Position numbers and translations under genes: made by a program | In this document: positions 59,569 to 64,000 of the stretch, in pieces | How the letters are laid out: each line of letters opens with the position of its first letter | Position numbering within the stretch: the first letter of the stretch is position 1 | Source of the DNA: Chryseobacterium sp. HSC-36S06 | GTDB lineage: Bacteria > Bacteroidota > Bacteroidia > Flavobacteriales > Weeksellaceae | Direction: 5' to 3' | DNA: 64,000 bases | Assembly: GCF_024171485.1 (NCBI RefSeq) | Contig: NZ_JALJZX010000001.1 | Span: forward strand, 310,001 to 374,000 | Notes under the pieces: model-generated | Seen by the model: only the letters and a program-made list of their open reading frames with translations | Database searches by the model: none | Told to the model about the DNA's origin: nothing

Positions 59569-60113
59569 TTAATACTGAAATATATAATTCGTTTTGTCCT
59601 CCGAAAATTTATAATCCTTCACCACACGAAAACCAAATAATCCGTCTTCTATATCGTATGTTATCAGTTTTTTATCTTTCATTTTTTCGTAATCTAAAAC
59701 ATTCGCGGCAGGTAGAATTCTTTATAAATCCCACGTTCCAGATTAATGGCAGTTGATCTGCCTTTCTGGGTGGAATATCTGCCTCTACTTTCCTGAATAT
59801 CAGTAATTCCGTAGGCATACCGATAGGTTTCCTTTTGCGGGCGCTTAGAGAAAACATAATTAACCAGGAAGAAACAATTAAAAAGTAAAGGTAATAAAAT
59901 TAAAAAAAAGACCTGTTTAGTGACTTTCGACTTTAGAAATCGATACGAAAGAGCGCCGAATAAGACGAGAAATATAAAGCTTATCAACAGTGTTTTTACA
60001 GTTACAAAGGTGTACGTAATGATCCTGAAAACAGAAAAGCGTTCAGAATAAATCCAAACACTTTTACTAAATCGGAGAGAAAAGCTCTGTAATGCAGAGA
60101 CATTATTCCACAA
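59569..60113 (-). pseudogene. membrane protein gene interrupted by a one-base frameshift
   Basis: The frame starting near 60113 (TTG) encodes two hydrophobic helices (about 41-57 and 68-86) and a soluble part with YGITDIQESRGRYS. It stops at 59694 after EFYLPRMF. One base off, from about 59709, a second frame continues with ANVLDYEKMKDKKLITY and ends KTNYIFQY at 59569, only 3 bp before the LysE-type ATG. A single missing base near 59706-59711 would join them into about 182 residues. At the N-terminus, an ATG at 60103 in another frame overlaps the rnr stop as TAATG and opens 33 codons, so a second disruption is possible. Real mutation and sequencing error cannot be told apart here. Confidence 0.65.
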
Positions 60114-62256
60114 TCTTGAAATCCAACTGTTTTTGGATGAGATTGGCTTTCATAACTTTAATTTTTACTTCCTGACCCAACTGATATTGATTTCCGGTTC
60201 TGGAACCTATAACTGCGTGAGTTTTCGCGTCGTATTGGTAAGAGTCATCCATCAGATCACGAAGTTTAATAAGACCTTCAGCACCATTTTCTGGAATCTG
60301 TACCCAGAACCCGAAATCCGCAACGCCAGAAATTACACCGGTAAAGACTTCGCCAAGATGTTTCTCCATAAATTTAACCTGCATGAATTTAATTGAATCT
60401 CTTTCAGCATCGGCCGCCAAACGTTCCATCGCGCTGCAGTGCTTGCTTTTTTCCTCGTAATCCTGTTTATTAGGTGATTTGCCGCCATCCAGATAATGCT
60501 GAAGCAACCGGTGTGCAATTAAATCAGGATATCTTCTGATGGGGGAGGTAAAATGCGAATAAAACTCGAATCCTAAACCGTAATGCCCGATTGGATTTGT
60601 GGAATATATTGCTTTACTCATCGAGCGCATTGCTAAAGTCTCGATCATATTTTCTTCGCCTTTGCCTTTTACATCCGTTAATAAACGGTTGAGTGATTCA
60701 GCAACTTTTTTCGTGTTTGCCAGATCCATTTTATAACCAAAGGTGGATACAAATTCTCGAAGTGCTTCAAGTTTTGTAGGATCCGGATCGTCGTGAATTC
60801 TGTAAATAAAGGTATTTCCGGTAGGATCACCTTTTCTGTTCAGGGAAACAAATTCCGAAACTTTTCGGTTTGCCAAAAGCATAAATTCTTCAATCAAATG
60901 ATTGGAATCTTTGCTTACTTTAAAGTAAACGCCAATCGGTTCGCTGTTTTCATCCAAATTAAAGCGTACTTCGCTTCGGTCGAAAGTAATTGCGCCATTA
61001 TTAATTCTGTTTTTTCTTAGAATTTTAGCAAGTCTATCCAAAACCAGAATTTCTTCAGCTAAATCGCCTTCTTTGGTTTCAATTCTTTCCTGAGCTTCTT
61101 CATAACTGAATCTTCTGTCGGAATGAATTACGGTTCTGCCGAACCACTCCTTCACAACATCTGCATTTTCATCAAGTTCAAAAACGGCAGAAAAAGTATA
61201 TTTATCTTCATTTGGTCGCAAAGAACAGACATCATTACTGAGAACTTCAGGAAGCATCGGCACCACTCGGTCCACCAAATAAACGGATGTTGCACGGTCG
61301 TAAGCTTCATCGTCAAGCATCGTTCCGGGAACCACATAATGAGAAACATCTGCAATATGAACGCCGATTTCCCAGTTTCCGTTCTCTAATTTCTGAATGG
61401 AAAGGGCATCATCAAAATCTTTTGCATCTTTTGGATCTATTGTAAAGGTGCAGATTTTACGCATATCGCGGCGTTTTGCCACTTCACTGTCGTGAATACG
61501 TCGGTCGATTTCTTCCGCTTCTCTTTCAACTTCTTCAGGGAAAGTATACGGTAAACCATATTCTGCTAAAATAGAATGAATCTCGGTTTCATGCTCGCCT
61601 GGTGCGCCTAACACTTTGATGATTTCACCTTCAGGATTTTTCTCGCCAGATTTCCATTCCGTCATTTTTACAACCACTTTATCTCCGTCTTCAGCGCCTG
61701 CAATTTTTCCTTTTGGTACGAAAATATCAGTGTTGATGGTCTTTTTATCACATACAACAAACCCAAAATCCTTATGTTTAATAAGTTGGAACGTGCCTAC
61801 AAACTCGTCGCGGTTTCTTTCGATAACCTCAAGCACAGAACCTTCAAGTTTTTTGCCTTTAAAATGATAGGTGACGATGAGTACCTTGTCACCCTGAAGT
61901 GCATCTTTTACGTTTTTGGAATGGATAAATACATCATCATCCAAATCATCCACTTTTACATAAGCGTTGCCTGCCTGATTAAAATCGATGATTCCTGTCA
62001 GGGTTCCCTCAATCTTTAGGTTAATGATATATTTTCCTTTCTCGGTTTCTTTAATCCGTTCTTCAGAAAGTAATTTGTGAAGTGACTGAATCACCAGTTC
62101 CCGCTGTCGCGGATTTTTATAATCAATTCCATCTGCAATCTGCTTGTAATTGTAGATTTTAGTGGATTTCTGGTTCATAAATTTCAAGATTAAACGTCCT
62201 ATTTCCTGGAGTTTCTGATTGTTTTTATGAGATATAAATTTGCTTTTTTTTGCCAT
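60103..62256 (-). CDS. rnr: ribonuclease R
   Basis: RNase R is a processive 3'-5' exoribonuclease that can unwind structured RNA. The 717-residue chain has an N-terminal winged-helix-like part (about 12-75), cold-shock OB domains (about 80-230) and the RNB catalytic domain with the acidic cluster in DPKDAKDFDDALS (about 285-297). SPIRRYPDLIAHR follows, then a C-terminal S1 domain (GVISGVADFGFWVQIPENG). The lysine-rich tail of E. coli RNase R is absent. It starts at ATG 62256, 29 bp after rpiB, and its stop overlaps the next gene. Confidence 0.95.
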   Translation of the reverse strand: MAKKSKFISHKNNQKLQEIGRLILKFMNQKSTKIYNYKQIADGIDYKNPRQRELVIQSLHKLLSEERIKETEKGKYIINLKIEGTLTGIIDFNQAGNAYVKVDDLDDDVFIHSKNVKDALQGDKVLIVTYHFKGKKLEGSVLEVIERNRDEFVGTFQLIKHKDFGFVVCDKKTINTDIFVPKGKIAGAEDGDKVVVKMTEWKSGEKNPEGEIIKVLGAPGEHETEIHSILAEYGLPYTFPEEVEREAEEIDRRIHDSEVAKRRDMRKICTFTIDPKDAKDFDDALSIQKLENGNWEIGVHIADVSHYVVPGTMLDDEAYDRATSVYLVDRVVPMLPEVLSNDVCSLRPNEDKYTFSAVFELDENADVVKEWFGRTVIHSDRRFSYEEAQERIETKEGDLAEEILVLDRLAKILRKNRINNGAITFDRSEVRFNLDENSEPIGVYFKVSKDSNHLIEEFMLLANRKVSEFVSLNRKGDPTGNTFIYRIHDDPDPTKLEALREFVSTFGYKMDLANTKKVAESLNRLLTDVKGKGEENMIETLAMRSMSKAIYSTNPIGHYGLGFEFYSHFTSPIRRYPDLIAHRLLQHYLDGGKSPNKQDYEEKSKHCSAMERLAADAERDSIKFMQVKFMEKHLGEVFTGVISGVADFGFWVQIPENGAEGLIKLRDLMDDSYQYDAKTHAVIGSRTGNQYQLGQEVKIKVMKANLIQKQLDFKIVE

Positions 62257-62285
62257 ATAGAATAGTTTACTTTGTGTAGTGAGGA

Positions 62286-62717
62286 TTAACAGAACGGGAT
62301 CTTATTAACCCTGTTTTCGTGTCTACCTCCTTCAAAATCAGTGCCGAGGAATTTCTCAATAATCTCGACTGCAAGCTCCTGTGCAATGAATCTTGCCGGG
62401 ATTGCAACCATGTTCGCATTGTTATGTTTCCGCGCCAGTTCAGCAAGTTCGGGCATCCAGCATAATGCACAACGTATATGCTGATGTTTATTTGCAGTGA
62501 TGGAAACGCCCTGTCCGCTGCCGCAAATCAGAATTCCAAAGTCACTTTCGCCATTTTCAACCGACGTCGCCGTGGGATGTACAAAATCCGGATAGTCTAC
62601 AGCGTCTTTGGAATAAGTACCAAAATCTTTTACCTCGAAGTTGGCTTGCAGATGTTTTTTAATACTTTCTTTGTAATCGAAACCTGCATGATCGCAGGCG
62701 ATGGCTATTTTTTTCAT
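62286..62717 (-). CDS. rpiB: ribose-5-phosphate isomerase B
   Basis: RpiB interconverts ribose-5-phosphate and ribulose-5-phosphate in the pentose phosphate pathway. The 143-residue protein has ACDHAGFDYK at 7-16, the catalytic Cys 65 in ILICGSGQGVSI and the ANKHQHIRCALCW segment with the substrate-binding histidine. The Cys form marks it as RpiB rather than the LacA/LacB type. Cytosolic. It is the first gene of a long - strand run (rnr, membrane gene, LysE-type, LD-carboxypeptidase, yraN, SDR, possibly tsaB) and has a -7 element 29 bp upstream. Confidence 0.95.
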   Translation of the reverse strand: MKKIAIACDHAGFDYKESIKKHLQANFEVKDFGTYSKDAVDYPDFVHPTATSVENGESDFGILICGSGQGVSITANKHQHIRCALCWMPELAELARKHNNANMVAIPARFIAQELAVEIIEKFLGTDFEGGRHENRVNKIPFC

Positions 62718-62746
62718 GATTAAATTATAAAGGTGCAGATTTATTA

Positions 62747-62754
62747 CAAATTTA
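62747..62754 (-). promoter_or_regulatory. -7 element of rpiB
   Basis: On the - strand TAAATTTG matches TAnnTTTG, 29 bp before the rpiB ATG at 62717. Confidence 0.5.
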
Positions 62755-63247
62755 CTACTATTAATATAAACAGTTTATTTTAAGCTATCAAATCTTGCAA
62801 TTCGCCTCAAAATTGAACTCTACAATTTTCCTTTAAACTAGTTAACAAGGATTGTGAGGATAAGTGCTAAATCATGTTGATAACTCCTCAAAAGATTTAC
62901 TTTTATAATCCGTTTTTAATTACTAATGGAAAATGTTTGGCGATATTCAATATAATTGTTGAAGAAACTTTCAGGGTGTAATTCGGGAAGTTTTCCATGA
63001 AGAAATTTTCAATACATAATATATTTAAGATTTATTAACATATGTTGGTAAGCGTTAAAAAATGTTAAAAATCAGTCACTTGTAATGTTAATGATTTATT
63101 AATTTAAGTTCGACTACGTGTGTCAAAGTATTTGCACTTTATTTCTCCCCAAATCCGTCTGCTACAACAACAACTATCATTTCTTTTTTTTAAAAGAAAA
63201 ATGTAATGTAGATAAAATGAGGCATTGGGGATTGTGGAATTTTAAGT

Positions 63248-63276
63248 TGAATAAAATTTTTATTCAGGTGAATAAA
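63248..63276 (+). promoter_or_regulatory. candidate operator with three alternating TGAATAAA half-sites
   Basis: TGAATAAAA (63248-63256), TTTTATTCA (63258-63266) and TGAATAAA (63269-63276) alternate in orientation. They form two overlapping perfect inverted repeats, one with a 1-base and one with a 2-base centre. The block ends 3 bp before the pgk -7 element and covers the region where RNA polymerase would contact the -33 box. The regulator is unknown. Confidence 0.5.
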
Positions 63277-63279
63277 TCT

Positions 63280-63287
63280 TAAATTTG
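63280..63287 (+). promoter_or_regulatory. -7 element of pgk
   Basis: TAAATTTG matches TAnnTTTG and lies 24 bp before the pgk ATG. No TTG -33 box is present at 17-23 bp; the half-site block occupies that position. Confidence 0.55.
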
Positions 63288-63311
63288 TGAAACATAAAAC
63301 AAGGGATTTGT

Positions 63312-64000
63312 ATGAAAACAGTAAACGATTTTAATTTTAAAGATAAAAAAGCGTTAGTGCGCGTTGATTTTAATGTGCCCCAAAGTGCAGATTTAAAAGT
63401 TACAGATAATACGAGGATTCAGGCAGTGAAACCAACTATTGATAAAATTTTGAATGACGGAGGTTCTGTAATCCTCATTACTCACCTGGGTCGGCCAAAA
63501 GGAAAGGCTACAGAAGAGTTTTCTTTAAAAAACATAGTTGATGAAATAGAGAAAGTTTTAGGTAAGGAAGTTAAATTCTGTGAAGACTGTATTGGGCCTG
63601 AAGCAAAGGAAATGAGTAGTGAACTGCAACCCGGACAAATACTGCTTCTTGAGAATCTGAGATTCTATAATGAAGAAGAAAAAGGTGATCGCGAATTTGC
63701 TGAAAAACTTTCTAAATATGCTGATGCTTATGTGAATGACGCTTTCGGAACAGCACACCGTGCGCACGCTTCCACTGCAATTATTGCTGAATATTTTCCA
63801 GAAACTAAATTTTTCGGTTTACTGATGGCTAAGGAACTTGAAGCGATTGATAAAGTGCTTGGTAGCGGCCAAAAACCTGTAACCGCGATTCTCGGAGGAT
63901 CAAAAGTTTCGACAAAAATTACTATTATAGAAAATATTTTACCGGCGATTGATAATCTGATTATTGGAGGTGGTATGGCGTTTACATTTGTGCGCGCTTT
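63312..64000 (+). CDS. pgk: phosphoglycerate kinase (3' end outside window)
   Basis: Pgk transfers phosphate between 1,3-bisphosphoglycerate and ADP in glycolysis. The frame opens at ATG 63312 and is still open at the window end, giving 229 codons of about 395. Visible family motifs are RVDFNVPQ (substrate loop, with Asp and Asn that bind 3-phosphoglycerate), [35 protein letters not shown] and [11 protein letters not shown], then IGGGMAFTF at the start of the nucleotide-binding half. Cytosolic. It is preceded by its own -7 element and a candidate operator, so it is inferred to be separately regulated. Confidence 0.96.
   Translation, partial: MKTVNDFNFKDKKALVRVDFNVPQSADLKVTDNTRIQAVKPTIDKILNDGGSVILITHLGRPKGKATEEFSLKNIVDEIEKVLGKEVKFCEDCIGPEAKEMSSELQPGQILLLENLRFYNEEEKGDREFAEKLSKYADAYVNDAFGTAHRAHASTAIIAEYFPETKFFGLLMAKELEAIDKVLGSGQKPVTAILGGSKVSTKITIIENILPAIDNLIIGGGMAFTFVRA

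Larger units (their letters stand above)
62718..63311. other. 594 bp intergenic region between rpiB and pgk
   Basis: A very AT-rich divergent intergenic region. It holds the - strand rpiB -7 element at its left end and the pgk promoter with inverted TGAATAAA half-sites at its right end. The middle (about 62800-63180) contains no convincing reading frame. It has ATTAACATATGTTGG and GTTAAAAAATGTTAAAA-like repeats and a weak hairpin TTTCTTTT/AAAAGAAA near 63180-63202. A long pgk leader or a small RNA cannot be excluded, but nothing firm is visible. Confidence 0.5.

Noticed and set aside
63147-63230. CCCCAA and TTGGGG complementary blocks upstream of pgk as a possible long hairpin or riboswitch
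   Set aside because: Only six pairs across about 70 bases, with no conserved riboswitch core recognised.
1-64000. CRISPR arrays, tRNA or rRNA genes, insertion sequences, prophage genes
   Set aside because: No regularly spaced repeats, cloverleaf-like sequence, transposase, integrase or phage gene was recognised on either strand.

Overview
The window looks like a chromosomal stretch from a member of the Bacteroidota, most likely class Flavobacteriia and probably near the Chryseobacterium group (Weeksellaceae). The placement is inferred from several signs: low GC content, GLPGLI-family proteins, the type IX secretion lipoprotein PorW/SprE, a SpmA/SpmB-type fusion, bacilliredoxin and GH3-family genes of the kind found in Bacteroidota, almost no Shine-Dalgarno sequences, and many copies of the Bacteroidota -7 promoter element TAnnTTTG just upstream of genes. 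No tRNA, rRNA, CRISPR array, insertion sequence or prophage gene was seen. Genes are dense and mostly housekeeping.

Layout. 1-12.5 kb (+): the division and cell wall (dcw) cluster murE (cut by the window edge)-mraY-murD-ftsW-murG-murC-ftsQ-ftsA-ftsZ, followed by a yqeY-like gene, with a terminator after it. 12.6-14.7 kb (+): a bacilliredoxin and a GH3-family acyl-adenylating enzyme. 14.7-19.8 kb (-): the run mutL-rhomboid protease-EEP phosphohydrolase-two small lipoproteins, with a SAM methyltransferase upstream. 19.8-22 kb (-): a prolyl oligopeptidase lipoprotein. 22-28.4 kb (+): a small membrane protein, a PA0069-type radical SAM protein, a SpmAB fusion, a TolC-type outer membrane protein, a SprT-like protein and mannose-1-phosphate guanylyltransferase. 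28.4-31.2 kb (-): two glycosyltransferases, SufE and a YgjV-like membrane protein. 31.3-33.9 kb (+): clpC. 34-39.4 kb (-): a TPR protein, glmM, and feoA-feoB plus a 49-residue Cys-tailed FeoB companion. 39.4-44.8 kb: two GLPGLI proteins and a TonB-receptor-like outer membrane protein (-), with a DinB-fold gene (+) between them. 44.8-51.5 kb: a JmjC/cupin protein (+), then an M14 peptidase, lepA and an ECF sigma factor module (-). 51.6-56 kb (+): a DUF2520 protein, kdsC-like, maf and porW/sprE. 56-62.7 kb (-): tsaB, an SDR, yraN, an LD-carboxypeptidase, a LysE-type exporter, a frameshifted membrane gene, rnr and rpiB. 63.3 kb to the end (+): the first part of pgk.

The recurring theme is the cell envelope. 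The dcw cluster, glmM, manC, kdsC, LD-carboxypeptidase and the glycosyltransferases make or recycle peptidoglycan and surface glycans. The TolC-like protein, PorW/SprE, the GLPGLI/TonB-receptor cassette, the lipoproteins and the ECF module concern secretion and envelope homeostasis.

The observations most worth following are: a GC-rich, inverted-ended intergenic element in front of lepA (49705-49817); a membrane protein gene broken by a one-base frameshift inside a tight operon (59569-60113); three alternating TGAATAAA half-sites in front of the pgk promoter; the GLPGLI/outer-membrane-receptor cassette with the only complete TTG-N19-TAnnTTTG promoter found here; and a MutL whose endonuclease motif appears lost.
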